NCBI GenBank assembly: GCA_965116235.1
Contig: OZ220496.1
Span: 744,001 to 808,000, forward strand
DNA: 64,000 nucleotides
Origin: MPNP01 sp965116235
GTDB lineage: Bacteria > Pseudomonadota > Alphaproteobacteria > Rhodobacterales > Rhodobacteraceae
Reading direction: 5' to 3'
The position numbers were made by a program, and so were the translations under genes. Positions 35,208 to 45,628 of this stretch are shown one piece after another (positions within the stretch are counted from its first letter, which is position 1; the number at the start of each line of letters is the position of its first letter). A model generated the notes under the pieces. The model did not search any database, had not been told where the DNA came from, and saw nothing but the letters and a program-made list of their open reading frames with translations.

Positions 35208-36316
35208 TCAAATTGGCAGCGGTCGACGAATCTGACCTCTATCAAGGCCCGTGAAAACTGTCGTAGAATTCAGTCCCCATGTCGCAAGCCTGGGACATGC
35301 GATCTTATACCAATCGCTCAAAAAGAGATACTTCCACGACTTCGGGTCAATCGCTCCACATGCAAAACAGGTCTGGCTGGTATACGTCGGAGGAATCAGG
35401 ATCAGACCCATGGTCTTGTAGTCCACGGTGTTCAGCATTTCCCGCTTCAACCTCGCCTTCTATCTCATTCTGGATCCCGGGGCGTCAACACTCCCCCGGG
35501 CACTGCGCGTCATGGATGTCACGGCCACCACAAGCCTGTGTCACAACTCATGGCTCACATGATGATACCAGTTCTGGCGTACCCTTTGCCAGCTTATGAC
35601 GCGTGCAAGCGACTCGGGTCTTCTTCCACCGTTTCTGACCGGCCATTTGGCGTTGCCGACGCCGGATCTTCACTTCCAGTCGACGGGTATCCGGCTGATG
35701 GGAGATGACCTCATCACTCGTCGTCACCGGACCCACATTGAGTCCCACGCTTACAACATCTGTAGCATCCAACACCGTATCTCGTTCCGGTCTCTCCACC
35801 GCATACCACGCCATGCCACTTCGCCCCTACCGTCTTGACCACTGCCTGCCTGGCTGCTCCGGCCGGATACGGGTTGCTTCCCCTCAGGCGTATCCAGTCC
35901 ACCGTCGACACATGTAGCCGACCCTCCTGGGCGCGGACCTTCTCCGGGATGGTGAACGACAGGGATGTGTGGTGGCTCTGGAACCGGTTTTGTCTGCCCT
36001 GACCCTTGAGAAAGCGTGTTCAGGCGTCCGCCTGATACTTGAGACTGTGGCGGACAATGGCATAGGGCAATCGCTGCAGCCAGGGCGTCTCACGGCGCAG
36101 CCGCGTAAAGCTCTGGCCCAGGTTGAAGAATGTGAGCGGCTGAGGCGACACGCCATGCATGTGCCGCATGTGATGCAAGCGATTGTACAGATCCAGCATG
36201 CGGTTCCAGACATACCGTCCGGCCCCGGCGATGTGAGCCCGCTGGGGGACCTTGCCTGGACAACCGGGCAAGAGCCGATAGGTGATGCTGCGATGGTTGG
36301 TGAGGGTCGGGGTCAT
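35208..36316 (-). pseudogene. tnpB: Decayed TnpB of an IS200/IS605-type element
   Basis: Pieces of one TnpB are spread over three frames. The N-terminus (36316: YRLLPGC, AGAGRYVWNRMLDLYN, LRRETPWLQRLPYAIVRHSLKYQAD) is followed by WIRLRGSNPYPAGAARQAVVKTV, then a mid part (LNVGPVTTSDEVI, RRLEVKIRRRQRQM), and the zinc-ribbon end (TSQTCFACGAIDPKS). Frameshifts and stops break it repeatedly. No tnpA (Y1 transposase) is adjacent. Clearly related to the remnant at 51.2-51.9 kb; both share the segment translating as KLVS/ELVSSCEP on the minus strand. Confidence 0.8.
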
Positions 36317-36595
36317 GCGGTGGATCAAGGCTCGTGTTCGGGATTGACGACATAAGTGCCTCTCCACTACAAAAACGTCATCAAAGTATGAAAGCTGCAA
36401 GCAGATCGGGTTGTTCGAACTAGCCCGATCTCAAATGGTCAAGTCGTGTGACCCCAGTTCGTTTGCGTTGGATGGAATATCTGGTGTAGGGTCCGTCGTT
36501 TCTATCATAAAGTCCATCAAGGACGGAATCCCCGGTTCCCAGACCCTCTGGCCATGGGGGCGCCAAATATAACCCTTGTGGCGCAAGAAAGATTG

Positions 36596-37647
36596 CTAGT
36601 CGAAGATCATGCCCGAACCGGATTTGGCCAGAACTTCTTCCAACTGAAGATGAGTCATTCGACGTCCGTGCCGAATGAACGCTTGAGCCACGGCACGAGC
36701 GAGAGGTATTGCGTCCTCAATTAAAAACTCTTGGCGGCGCTCCTCATGGTATTCCCGTCGGTCCCGAACCGCCTTGATCACGGCTCTTTTGCACTCCGCC
36801 ATGCCGAAGTGGCCTTGACCTCCAGCCTGCACCGCATCAAAGGCGGCGCGGCCGTAGAGTTGCAAAAAATAGGGGTAGCAATTCGCTTCCTCGACCAGAC
36901 ACTCAACTGCCTCTGTGTCTGTCACGAAACCTGCATTCTTTTGCAGCGGTTCAGTCACGGCCTTGATTGCTTCCATCGGGTCGAGACGACCGACTGGCAA
37001 CTGATGTCCCCGACTCCAATAACTTGAACCCATCGCCCGAAGTTGGTCCTCCAGACCCGGCGTGCCTGCCAAAGCCAGCGCGATTGGCACATTCTCGCCA
37101 GTAATCTGCACCGCATCCATCAGCGCACCCAGAACGCTCGGTCTCACTTCCTCCTTATGGGCTTTATCCAGCCGGATCAGCAGAGGTTGCTTCGTAGCCA
37201 CGAACTGTCGAGTCAGGCTCATTTCAATCGATGTTGACGCCGGTCGCTTGATGTCGCCGCCAATATCGACAACACCGGTAATCTTGACCTGTCCTTCCAC
37301 ATCCGGCAAGTTGTTCTTGATGCGCGTCACGATGTGCTTGTTTTCATGTAGATGACTTACGATTTCCGTGATGAGATCAGCATACGAACGCATGGTTTCC
37401 GGAGTTAGGGTCAATGTCCTGATGCCCGCCTTGTGTGCCCGCTTTCTCAGATCACGCAACAGCACCGTCTTGCCGTTGCCGCGAGGACCATACAAATAGA
37501 AAAAGGGGCTCGGGGTTCTCTTTGATTCTTCAAGGTATCGAGCATGTCATCCAGAACCGGGTTTACATCTGGACGCATCCCCATGAAGGGTGGTGGTTCG
37601 CCGATGCCAGGCCGGAACGGATTTTGAATTCGCGTTTTTTGGATCAT
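36596..37647 (-). pseudogene. AAA ATPase (ORC/Cdc6-like, ATP-binding), frameshifted, Walker B altered
   Basis: The N-terminal 45 residues (NPFRPGIGEPPPFMGM, VLDDMLDTL) are in one frame from ATG 37647; the rest starts in another frame just before the Walker A YGPRGNGKT (37495) and runs to 36596. A single-base indel near 37500, in the run CCCC...TTTTT, would restore PFFYLYGPRGNGKT. The Walker B segment reads LLIRLDKAHK, with Lys where the catalytic Glu is expected. A C-terminal winged-helix-like region follows (AQAFIRHGRRMTHLQLEEVLAKSG). Relatives are mobile-element or defence-type ATPases. Likely inactive unless the frameshift is a sequencing error. Confidence 0.65.
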
Positions 37648-37987
37648 GTCCAGTCATCCCTGCCGTTGTCGGCCATGCAGGGGAAATAGGGCAAAGCCAT
37701 CTCGTTCAGCCCCGTCCCACCCCTAATACCGGACTTTGGATCAGTTTTAAGAGCATCCGTTCAGGCAAGCATTAGATTTTTGGCTGTTTCCGGCGCAGAC
37801 AGGTCAAGGCGTGTCGTTCTGCTCTCGCAATACAATGGAGACAGAAGAATAACGCATTAGGCCGCAACTGTCGCTGCCTCAGATAAAAAGGATCAGGAAC
37901 GTCCCCTGACGCTGGTGAGTGATGATGGCAAGTCACCTTTTCCGAACAAGGCTGAAGTCTCTTCTCGAGTTGTAGAAGCTGGCCGTT
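37648..37987. other. Gap with no recognisable gene
   Basis: 340 bases between the AAA ATPase remnant and the end of the nitrate operon. No clear terminator was found after ppiC. Confidence 0.4.
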
Positions 37988-38866
37988 TTACTGGACGAGA
38001 GGGTTGCGGGCACTTCTGAGAGTGATTCCGGTTATGTCCGCCCGTCCCGCAAGTATCGAGATGTATTGTGACACGGCCTTGGACCAGGCGGAGGCCTCAA
38101 GCCATGCCGCAATCCGCCCGTTCACCATGTCAAATGGAAGGCTGCGCCCGTCTATCCTTCTGTCGAGAGCAATCACATGCAAACCGAACCGGCTTTCCAC
38201 CGGCGACGGTCCAATGTCACCTTCTTGCATTCCAGCCAGTGCAGTCTCGAACTCTGCGACTGTGCTCCCGGGAGACAGTTGCCCAAGGTTGCCACCCTGG
38301 TCACGTGATGGACAGTCAGAATGCTCAAGAGCCATATCGGCAAACAGCTCCGGTTTCTCTCCCAGCATCTTGCAGAGATTCTCGGCTCGCGTACGAGCCT
38401 TGCGCCGCCCTGCGACATCCGATTCCGGTACCGCAACGAGAATATGGCGAGCTTCAAAAAGGGTGGGAGTACGGAATTTGTCAGGGTGCCTCTCATAGTA
38501 GTTGAGGCATTCCCGCCGAGTTGCAACCGGAGCTTCGACCTCCTGGTCGATCAGTGCACGTACTGCGGCGTCAGTCTCGGTTTCCAGTCGCCCGGCATCG
38601 TCCTTTTCGGGTGTTGCCGCGATGTCAAGGCGAAGAGCTTCTTGCCTAAGCAACTCATGGATCACCAAGGCTTCGGCCGCTGCATGCAAGGCCCGACCGG
38701 GACTTTGGGCCGGGTGATTTTGCGCCTCCTCCAGAATCTTGCGTTCGGGAATCGGCACGTCATTGACCGAGACCTCCCTCGGAGAAAACCCGATTGCCGG
38801 ACTTGACCCGGTTGCATCGTCCTCCTGGGAGGCCTCAGGCGACAACTCGAACTTGGTCGTGACCAT
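37988..38866 (-). CDS. Parvulin-type peptidyl-prolyl isomerase of the nitrate reductase operon
   Basis: About 292 residues. A charged N-terminal helical region (residues 40-120) precedes a parvulin domain (FEARHILVAV, ALEHSDCPSRDQGGNLGQLSPG, GPSPVESRFGLHVIAL). There is no signal peptide, so it acts in the cytoplasm. A PpiC gene at the end of narGHJI is common in proteobacteria and is thought to help fold or mature the nitrate reductase. ATG 38866, seven bases after the narI stop, is preferred; ATG 38896 inside narI is in frame too. Confidence 0.85.
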   Translation of the reverse strand: MVTTKFELSPEASQEDDATGSSPAIGFSPREVSVNDVPIPERKILEEAQNHPAQSPGRALHAAAEALVIHELLRQEALRLDIAATPEKDDAGRLETETDAAVRALIDQEVEAPVATRRECLNYYERHPDKFRTPTLFEARHILVAVPESDVAGRRKARTRAENLCKMLGEKPELFADMALEHSDCPSRDQGGNLGQLSPGSTVAEFETALAGMQEGDIGPSPVESRFGLHVIALDRRIDGRSLPFDMVNGRIAAWLEASAWSKAVSQYISILAGRADITGITLRSARNPLVQ

Positions 38867-38873
38867 TCGCTGT

Positions 38874-39593
38874 TCAAGCTGGTGGAGTACGCCCATGAGA
38901 GGGTCGCTGATTGCGTTCGCGAACTATTTGGTAACCCGGACGCCACAAGTAATGGATCGGTGCACTCAACATGTGCACGAGACGCGTGAACGGAAACAGA
39001 AGTATGATCGTCAGTCCCAAGAACAAATGAAGCTTGAAGACGATGGCGGCATCGATCACATAACTCGCGGCTTCAGGATTGAAAGTGAAGATTCCTTGCG
39101 CCCAGTTCATGAACTTGATCATTTCGTGACCATCAAGATGCTGCATCGAAATTGGAATCGTCAGAAGGCCAAGCATGAGCTGCAGCCACAGCAGGATGAT
39201 GATCAGATTTTCACCCATGCTTGAGGATGCCCGTATCCGGGCATCAAACAGACGGCGGTGAACCAGAAGCGTCGCGCCAACAATTCCCATGATTCCCGCA
39301 AGGCCCCCCACAACAATCGCCATCATCTGCTTTGCACCGTGGCTGATCCCCAGCATCTCGAAAAAGGCGATCGGGGTCAGCAGGCCGATGAGATGCCCGA
39401 AAAAGACGATGATGACTCCAACATGAAACAGCACGGAGCCCCAGACGAGCTGCTTGCGACGCAACAGCTGAGACGACCCGGAGCGCCATGTGTAGGGATC
39501 ACGGTCGTAGCGTACAATGGTCCCGACAATCATGACAACAAGAGCGATATAGGGATAAATTCCGAAGAGTAGCGTGTTCAGAAAATCAGACAT
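38874..39593 (-). CDS. narI: Respiratory nitrate reductase gamma subunit (cytochrome b)
   Basis: About 239 residues from ATG 39593 (an in-frame ATG at 39602 is possible). Five membrane helices; heme-ligand His candidates are in SVLFHVGVIIVFFGH (two His) and in the last two helices (FKLHLFLG, RLVHMLSAPIHYLWRPGYQ). It oxidises quinol at the membrane and passes electrons to NarH. The start lies inside the narJ end. NarI tails of this kind (WRPGYQIVRER) are standard. Confidence 0.94.
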   Translation of the reverse strand: MSDFLNTLLFGIYPYIALVVMIVGTIVRYDRDPYTWRSGSSQLLRRKQLVWGSVLFHVGVIIVFFGHLIGLLTPIAFFEMLGISHGAKQMMAIVVGGLAGIMGIVGATLLVHRRLFDARIRASSSMGENLIIILLWLQLMLGLLTIPISMQHLDGHEMIKFMNWAQGIFTFNPEAASYVIDAAIVFKLHLFLGLTIILLFPFTRLVHMLSAPIHYLWRPGYQIVRERNQRPSHGRTPPA

Positions 39594-40317
39594 GGTTACC
39601 ATACTCCGAATTGGGCGAACGAACCTCTTGCGAAGGCTTGCGTTGGGCTGCACGAATCTGCGTCTTCAGACGCCCCAGACCACACGCACCTTCCCCAGCG
39701 TTGCCTCCAAATGTGACGGCTTCCTCCTCCCAGATTTTGTCCAGCGCTTCAAGATCTGTCGGGTCATCGTCCGGCGTCTGGAGAAGGTCATTCAGCAGTT
39801 TTGGGTCAGGTTTTTGCCGCGTTATCGCTTCCAAGGCCGCGAACGCCTCTGCGTAAACCGATTGCCGTGACTTCAGTCGTTCATGCAAGGCTGCAAGGAT
39901 ATGTGATGTCTGACCCAACAGGTGTCTGGCTTCCGCTTCAGGCTTGGTCGAAAGATATTCGAGAAACATCGGAAGATAGTCTGGCAGCTCCTTCGTTCCG
40001 AGTTCGAAGCCGTCGGCCTCATACATGGCCATCATGTCCACCATGGCCTGTCCACGGTCGCGACTTTCACCGTGAACATGCTCGAACAGGTGCAGGGACA
40101 GCGATCGGGTGCGATCAAAAAGAAAAACATAACGTTCCTGAGCGTCATAGACGTCGCGGTGACCGATGTCGTCAACAAGACAATTTAATGATGCCTTGAT
40201 CGGCTTTTTCAAGGAAGATGCGTCGATTGCGCACCGAATTTCCGGCATGGCTTCAAGCAACTCTTTCGTGGGATACGAAAGCAGCAGGGAAACGACCTTG
40301 TACGCTATTCCATTCAT
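39586..40317 (-). CDS. narJ: Nitrate reductase assembly chaperone
   Basis: 243 residues of the TorD/DmsD/NarJ helical family. VSLLLSYPTKELLEAMPEI opens it; DRTRSLSLHLFEHVHGESRDRG and LPDYLPMFLEYLS are the NarJ signature segments. It binds NarG and permits molybdenum cofactor insertion before membrane attachment. It overlaps narH by four bases and narI by eight or more, so stoichiometry is coupled translationally. Confidence 0.95.
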   Translation of the reverse strand: MNGIAYKVVSLLLSYPTKELLEAMPEIRCAIDASSLKKPIKASLNCLVDDIGHRDVYDAQERYVFLFDRTRSLSLHLFEHVHGESRDRGQAMVDMMAMYEADGFELGTKELPDYLPMFLEYLSTKPEAEARHLLGQTSHILAALHERLKSRQSVYAEAFAALEAITRQKPDPKLLNDLLQTPDDDPTDLEALDKIWEEEAVTFGGNAGEGACGLGRLKTQIRAAQRKPSQEVRSPNSEYGNHV

Positions 40318-41852
40318 ACACGCTCCCGGAACAGTTCGGTTGCCGTCTGCACGGTGCGTGTCGGCTTGGCGCCGAAGAGATCATTCTCGGCCGATCCGCC
40401 GGAGCAGCCACTCCCGAAGGTAAAGCCGCATGACCCACGCACGTCATAGGCGTCCTCGGTAATCTCGCGATGTGAGGTTGGAATGACGAAGCGATCCTCA
40501 TAGTTGGCAATGGCCATGAGACGATACATGTCTTCAATCATGGCACCAGACAGGCCCACACGCTCCGCGATGGCTTCGTCGATGACACCTTCGACCGACT
40601 TGGCTCGCATGTATGCTCGCATGGCAAGCATGCGTTCAAGTGCGGCAATCACCGGTTCATCCTTGCCGGCGGTCAGGAGATTGGACAGATATCGCACCGG
40701 GATGCGCATCGAGCGAACATCAGGGAGACCGTCCTCCCAGCCGATCTTGCCGGCCTCAGCCGCCGACTGCAATGGGGAAAGTGGTGGCACATACCACACC
40801 ATTGGCAGGGTTCGGTATTCAGGATGCAAAGGAAAGGCGACTTTCCAGTCCATGGCCATCTTGTAAACTGGCGATCTCACGGCGGCCTCAAGCCAAGCGT
40901 CCGGTACACCGTCATTCCGGGCCTGAGCAATCACTTTTGGATCTTCGGGATTGAGAAACAGCTTGAGCTGTTCCTCGTACAGATCCTGCTCGTTCGGAGT
41001 GGACGCCGCCTCGGCGATACGGTCAGCATCGTAAAGAATCACACCGAGATAACGAATGCGTCCGACACAGGTTTCCGAGCAGACGGTCGGTTGGCCGGCC
41101 TCGATGCGAGGGTAGCAGAACACGCATTTCTCGGACTTGCCGGACGACCAGTTGTAATATATTTTCTTGTAGGGACAACCGGACACGCACATGCGCCAGC
41201 CTCGGCAAGTTTCCTGGTCGATGAGAACAATGCCGTCATCTTCGCGCTTGTATATGGCACCGGACGGACAGGCGGCCACGCAGGTTGGATTGAGGCAGTG
41301 CTCGCACAGCCGAGGCAGATACATCATGAAGGTATTTTCAAACTCGCCGTAGATCTCTTTTTCAACACCTTTGAAATTGTAGTCCGCCGACCGCTTGGAG
41401 AATTCTCCTCCGAGGATTTCTTCCCAGTTGGGTCCCCATTCGATCTTCTCGATCCGTTCACCGCTGACCAAGGATCGCGGACGCGCCGTGGGCATTGTCT
41501 GGCTCTCGCCGGCTGTCTGAAGCTGTCCGTAATCGAAATCGAACGGTTCGTAATAATCATCAATTTCAGGCAGATCCGGGTTCGCAAAGATCTTGGCCAG
41601 AATACGCCATTTGGCCCCCATTTTCGGTTCAATCCGGCCGTTGGCCTTGCGCGTCCAGCCTCCATTCCACTTCTTCTGGTTTTCCCACTCTTTCGGGTAG
41701 CCGATGCCCGGCTTGGTTTCGACGTTGTTGAACCAGGCATATTCAACGCCCTCACGGTTGGTCCAGACGTTCTTGCATGTCACCGAGCAGGTATGACAGC
41801 CAATGCACTTGTCGAGGTTGAGCACCTTTCCGATTTGAGCCCGTATCTTCAT
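40314..41852 (-). CDS. narH: Respiratory nitrate reductase beta subunit (iron-sulfur)
   Basis: 512 residues. Four Cys clusters are visible: KCIGCHTCSVTCKNVW; CEHCLNPTCVAACPSG; CRGWRMCVSGCPYKK, with Trp in place of one Cys as in other NarH (the 3Fe-4S cluster); and CVFCYPRIEAGQPTVCSETC. It wires electrons from NarI heme to the molybdenum site of NarG on the cytoplasmic side. It overlaps narG and narJ by four bases each. Confidence 0.97.
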   Translation of the reverse strand: MKIRAQIGKVLNLDKCIGCHTCSVTCKNVWTNREGVEYAWFNNVETKPGIGYPKEWENQKKWNGGWTRKANGRIEPKMGAKWRILAKIFANPDLPEIDDYYEPFDFDYGQLQTAGESQTMPTARPRSLVSGERIEKIEWGPNWEEILGGEFSKRSADYNFKGVEKEIYGEFENTFMMYLPRLCEHCLNPTCVAACPSGAIYKREDDGIVLIDQETCRGWRMCVSGCPYKKIYYNWSSGKSEKCVFCYPRIEAGQPTVCSETCVGRIRYLGVILYDADRIAEAASTPNEQDLYEEQLKLFLNPEDPKVIAQARNDGVPDAWLEAAVRSPVYKMAMDWKVAFPLHPEYRTLPMVWYVPPLSPLQSAAEAGKIGWEDGLPDVRSMRIPVRYLSNLLTAGKDEPVIAALERMLAMRAYMRAKSVEGVIDEAIAERVGLSGAMIEDMYRLMAIANYEDRFVIPTSHREITEDAYDVRGSCGFTFGSGCSGGSAENDLFGAKPTRTVQTATELFRERV

Positions 41853-44800
41853 TTTGCTACCTCCGCTTGCACAGGGGGCTCGCGATAAGGATCCTCCATC
41901 CAGTCCACCTTGTCCATCTTGTGAACAACGACGAATTCATCGCGGTTTGCCCCCACTGTGCCGTAATAGTTGAAGCCGTAGGATTGCTGGGCATATCCCC
42001 CAATCATGTGAGTTGGCTTGGTAATTGTCCGTGTAACGGAATTGTGGATGCCACCGCGTTGGCCAGTGATGTTGGACCCTGGCGTATTCACGATCTTTTC
42101 CTGGGCATGATACATGTAAATCGTTCCTTCCTTCATGCGTTGAGACACGACCGCCCGAGCCGTTATCGCCCCGTTGGCATTGAAGACTTCAACCCAGTCG
42201 TTGTCGACGATGCCCGCCACTTTCGCATCAGTTTCGGATATCCAGACCACGGGGCCTCCACGATTCATTGTCAACATGAGCAGGTTGTCGGTGTAGGTGG
42301 AATGAATCCCCCACTTCTGGTGCGGGGTAATGAAGTTCAGCACGACCTGGGGCCGACCATTCGACTTCGCTTCGACCACCGGGTTGATGGCCTTGGTATC
42401 GATAGGGGGCCGATAAACGCAGAACGCCTCACCAAAGGCCCGCATCCAAAGATGATCCTGATAGAGCTGCTGACGCCCTGACAGGGTCCGCCAGGGGATG
42501 AGCTCGTGGACGTTGGTGTAGCCCGCATTGTAGCAAACCTTCTCCGATTCAAGGCCGGACCAGATTGGCGAAGAGATGATCTTGCGGGGCTGAGCCACAA
42601 TGTCATGGAAGTGGATTTTCTCATCCTCCTTGGGTACTGCGAGGTGAGTGTGGTCACGGCCGGTCCGGCTCGAGAGAGCTTCCCAAGCCTTGACAGCGAC
42701 CTGACCATTGGTTTCCGGAGCCAGCGACAGGATGACCTCGGAGGCATCAATGTCGCTGTCGATGCGCGGTCTTCCCTTGGTTGGGCCATCTTCGGTGACA
42801 ACGCCATTGAGATCACCGAGCAACGCCACTTCACGCTCAGTGTTCCACATGATGCCCTTGCCGCCATTGCCGAGCTTGTCCATCAACGGTCCAAGAGCCG
42901 TAAAGCGCTTGTAAAGGTTTGGATAGTCGCGCTCAACAACGGCAATCGTCGGCATGGTCTTGCCGGGAACCGGTTCGGTGCTGCCCGTTTTCCAGTCCTC
43001 CACGTCGAGCGGTTGAGCCAGTTCGCCTGGTGTGTCATGCAGAATCGGTACCAGGACGACATCCTTTTCAACGCCTAGAACCTCCGGTGCAACCTCCGAG
43101 AACGTCCTGGCAATCCCCTTGAAAATGTCCCAGTCGCTGCGTGACTCCCAGGCCGGGTCTGCTGCGCTGGTCAACGGATGGATGAAAGGATGCATGTCAG
43201 AGGTGTTGAGGTCGTTCTTTTCATACCAGGTTGCCGTTGGCAGGACTATGTCGGAATACATGCAGGTCGTCGACATGCGGAAGTCCAGGGTAACGAGCAA
43301 ATCCAGCTTTCCCTTCGGCGCCTCATCGTGCCAGACTGCTTCCTTTGCTCGCTGACGTCCCTCTTCACCAAGATCCTCGCGTAATACCCCATGGCTCGTA
43401 CCGAGCAGGTGTTTCAAAAAATACTCGTGCCCCTTGCCTGATGAGCCAAGCAGGTTGGACCGCCAGACGAACAGGTTGCGCGGCCAGTTGCTTTCCTTGT
43501 CCGGATCTTCACAGGACAGCCTGAGTTCGCCCGATTTCAGGCTATCGACGACATGGTTCTTGATCTCCTTTCCCGCCTGTTGGGCCGCCGTCGCGACTGT
43601 GAGAGGATTTGTTTCAAGCTGAGGCGCGGAGGGAAGCCAGCCCATGCGTTCGGCACGAATATTGTAATCAAGTGGCGTTCCGTCCCACTGCCCGTTCGGT
43701 GCGGTCGGCGAGAGAATCTCGTCCATTGTCAGCGTCTCGTAGCGCCACTGATCCGTATGGGCATAGAAGAAGGAAGTCGAATTCATCTGTCGCGGCGGAC
43801 GGTTCCAGTCAAGAGCGAAGGTCAGCGGCAGCCAACCTGTTTGAGGGCGCAGTTTTTCCTGCCCGACATAATGGCTCCATCCACCGCCAGACTGACCGAT
43901 ACAGCCGCACATGATCAGAAGATTGATGATTCCCCGGTAGTTCATGTCCATGTGATACCAGTGGTTGATTCCGGCACCAAGAATGACCATTGAACGTCCC
44001 TTCGTCTTTTCGGCATTGGCAGCGAACTCTCGGGCGACAGTGACGATGTGGTCCCGCGGCACCCCCGTTATCGCTTCTGCCCAGGCCGGAGAATAGGGCT
44101 GGTCATCGTCATAGGAGGATGCACAACTGTTGCCGCCCAGCCCGCGGTCGAGTCCGTAATTGGCCAGGAACAGATCAAAAACGGTGGCGACCAGTGCCTT
44201 GCCTTCCTTCAGATCCAGTTGCCTGGCCGGAATCTTGCGAACCAGAACGCTCTCATGATCCGTGCCTTTGAAATGGTCATGCTCACGATTGCCGAAATAG
44301 GGGAAGGCCACGGAGGCAATCTCGTCATGATCACCTTCCCTGACAAGGCTCATGAAGGGTTTGATGTTTTGACCCTGCCCGTCCTTGGGCTCCAGATTCC
44401 ATTTTCCTTCGTCGCCCCATCGAAAACCGATTGAACCCTGAGGGACAACGACCTGGCCGGACACTTCGTCGATCGCGACGGTTTTCCATTCGGGATTGTT
44501 GGTTTCGCCCAGGCTGTCCTTGAAATCCGAGGCACGCAGCATCCGGTCCGGAACAAGATGACCATCCTTTTCAACCAGACACACCAGCATGGGCATGTCG
44601 GTGTAGCGTCGACAGTAATCATCAAAATACGCGACCTTCCGATCCAGGTGAAATTCGCGCAGAATGACATGACCCATGGCCATGGCGAGCGCGGCATCGG
44701 TCCCTTGCCTAGGATGCAGCCAGATGTCGGAAAACTTGGCAGCCTCCGAGTAGTCCGGGGATATGACGACCGATTTGGTTCCCTTGTAACGGACCTCGGT

Positions 44801-45604
44801 GTAAAAATGGGCATCCGGGGTGCGGGTCTGGGGAACGTTGGACCCCCACAGAATGAGAAATCCGGAATTGTACCAGTCCGCCGATTCCGGCACATCGGTC
44901 TGCTCGCCCCAAGTCATCGGCGAAGCCGGAGGCAGATCGCAGTACCAGTCGTAAAAGGACATGCAGGTTCCGCCCAGCAGGGAGAGGTAGCGTGCGCCGG
45001 CAGCATAGGAAACCATCGACATGGCTGGTATGGGTGAAAAGCCGACGACTCGATCTGGTCCCCATTGCCGGACCGTGTACGCATTGGCCGCGGCAATGAT
45101 CTCATTGACTTCGTCCCAGCTGGATCGGACAAAGCCGCCATGTCCACGAATCCTGACATATTCGGAGCGTTTCGACGGGTCACTCTGGATTGCCGCCCAC
45201 GCTTCAACCGGTGCCCTTGATTCGCGCTCCTTGCGCCACAGCTTGAGCAGTCGTGAACGCACCAAGGGGTATTTTACCCGGTTGGCCGAATACATGTACC
45301 AGGAATAACTCGCGCCGCGGGAGCAGCCGCGAGGCTCGTGATTGGGCAGATCGGGACGGGTGCGGGGATAGTCGGTCTGTTGGGTTTCCCAAGTGACGAT
45401 GCCGCCCTTGACATAGATCTTCCAGGAACAGGAACCCGTGCAATTGACGCCATGCGTGGACCGTACGACCTTGTCGTGCTGCCAGCGATTCCGGTAGGAA
45501 TTCTCCCAGTCGCGGTTCTGGTTCGTGGTTACACCGTGCCCGTCGGCAAAGGTTCCCGTGTTCTTTCGTGCGAGAAAATTGAGGCGATCAAGAATGAGTG
45601 ACAT
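41849..45604 (-). CDS. narG: Respiratory nitrate reductase alpha subunit (molybdenum)
   Basis: 1,251 residues, full length. The N-terminal cluster ligands are in HGVNCTGSCSWKIYVKGG (one His and Cys residues, the FS0 type). The Mo-ligand Asp is in FYDWYCDLPPASP. The C-terminal cofactor domain has MTMNRGGPVVWIS... and HMIGGYAQQSYGFNYYGT. It reduces nitrate to nitrite in the cytoplasm during anaerobic respiration. It lies 24 bases after narK with AAGGT ahead of ATG 45604. No nitrite reductase (nirK/nirS) or regulator is in the window. Confidence 0.98.
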   Translation of the reverse strand: MSLILDRLNFLARKNTGTFADGHGVTTNQNRDWENSYRNRWQHDKVVRSTHGVNCTGSCSWKIYVKGGIVTWETQQTDYPRTRPDLPNHEPRGCSRGASYSWYMYSANRVKYPLVRSRLLKLWRKERESRAPVEAWAAIQSDPSKRSEYVRIRGHGGFVRSSWDEVNEIIAAANAYTVRQWGPDRVVGFSPIPAMSMVSYAAGARYLSLLGGTCMSFYDWYCDLPPASPMTWGEQTDVPESADWYNSGFLILWGSNVPQTRTPDAHFYTEVRYKGTKSVVISPDYSEAAKFSDIWLHPRQGTDAALAMAMGHVILREFHLDRKVAYFDDYCRRYTDMPMLVCLVEKDGHLVPDRMLRASDFKDSLGETNNPEWKTVAIDEVSGQVVVPQGSIGFRWGDEGKWNLEPKDGQGQNIKPFMSLVREGDHDEIASVAFPYFGNREHDHFKGTDHESVLVRKIPARQLDLKEGKALVATVFDLFLANYGLDRGLGGNSCASSYDDDQPYSPAWAEAITGVPRDHIVTVAREFAANAEKTKGRSMVILGAGINHWYHMDMNYRGIINLLIMCGCIGQSGGGWSHYVGQEKLRPQTGWLPLTFALDWNRPPRQMNSTSFFYAHTDQWRYETLTMDEILSPTAPNGQWDGTPLDYNIRAERMGWLPSAPQLETNPLTVATAAQQAGKEIKNHVVDSLKSGELRLSCEDPDKESNWPRNLFVWRSNLLGSSGKGHEYFLKHLLGTSHGVLREDLGEEGRQRAKEAVWHDEAPKGKLDLLVTLDFRMSTTCMYSDIVLPTATWYEKNDLNTSDMHPFIHPLTSAADPAWESRSDWDIFKGIARTFSEVAPEVLGVEKDVVLVPILHDTPGELAQPLDVEDWKTGSTEPVPGKTMPTIAVVERDYPNLYKRFTALGPLMDKLGNGGKGIMWNTEREVALLGDLNGVVTEDGPTKGRPRIDSDIDASEVILSLAPETNGQVAVKAWEALSSRTGRDHTHLAVPKEDEKIHFHDIVAQPRKIISSPIWSGLESEKVCYNAGYTNVHELIPWRTLSGRQQLYQDHLWMRAFGEAFCVYRPPIDTKAINPVVEAKSNGRPQVVLNFITPHQKWGIHSTYTDNLLMLTMNRGGPVVWISETDAKVAGIVDNDWVEVFNANGAITARAVVSQRMKEGTIYMYHAQEKIVNTPGSNITGQRGGIHNSVTRTITKPTHMIGGYAQQSYGFNYYGTVGANRDEFVVVHKMDKVDWMEDPYREPPVQAEVAK

Positions 45605-45628
45605 GACGACATACCTTCGTTAGACCTT

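Noticed and set aside
35208..35280. Guide-RNA-like end of the first tnpB remnant
   Set aside because: No hairpin or conserved end could be seen by eye; the element is too decayed.
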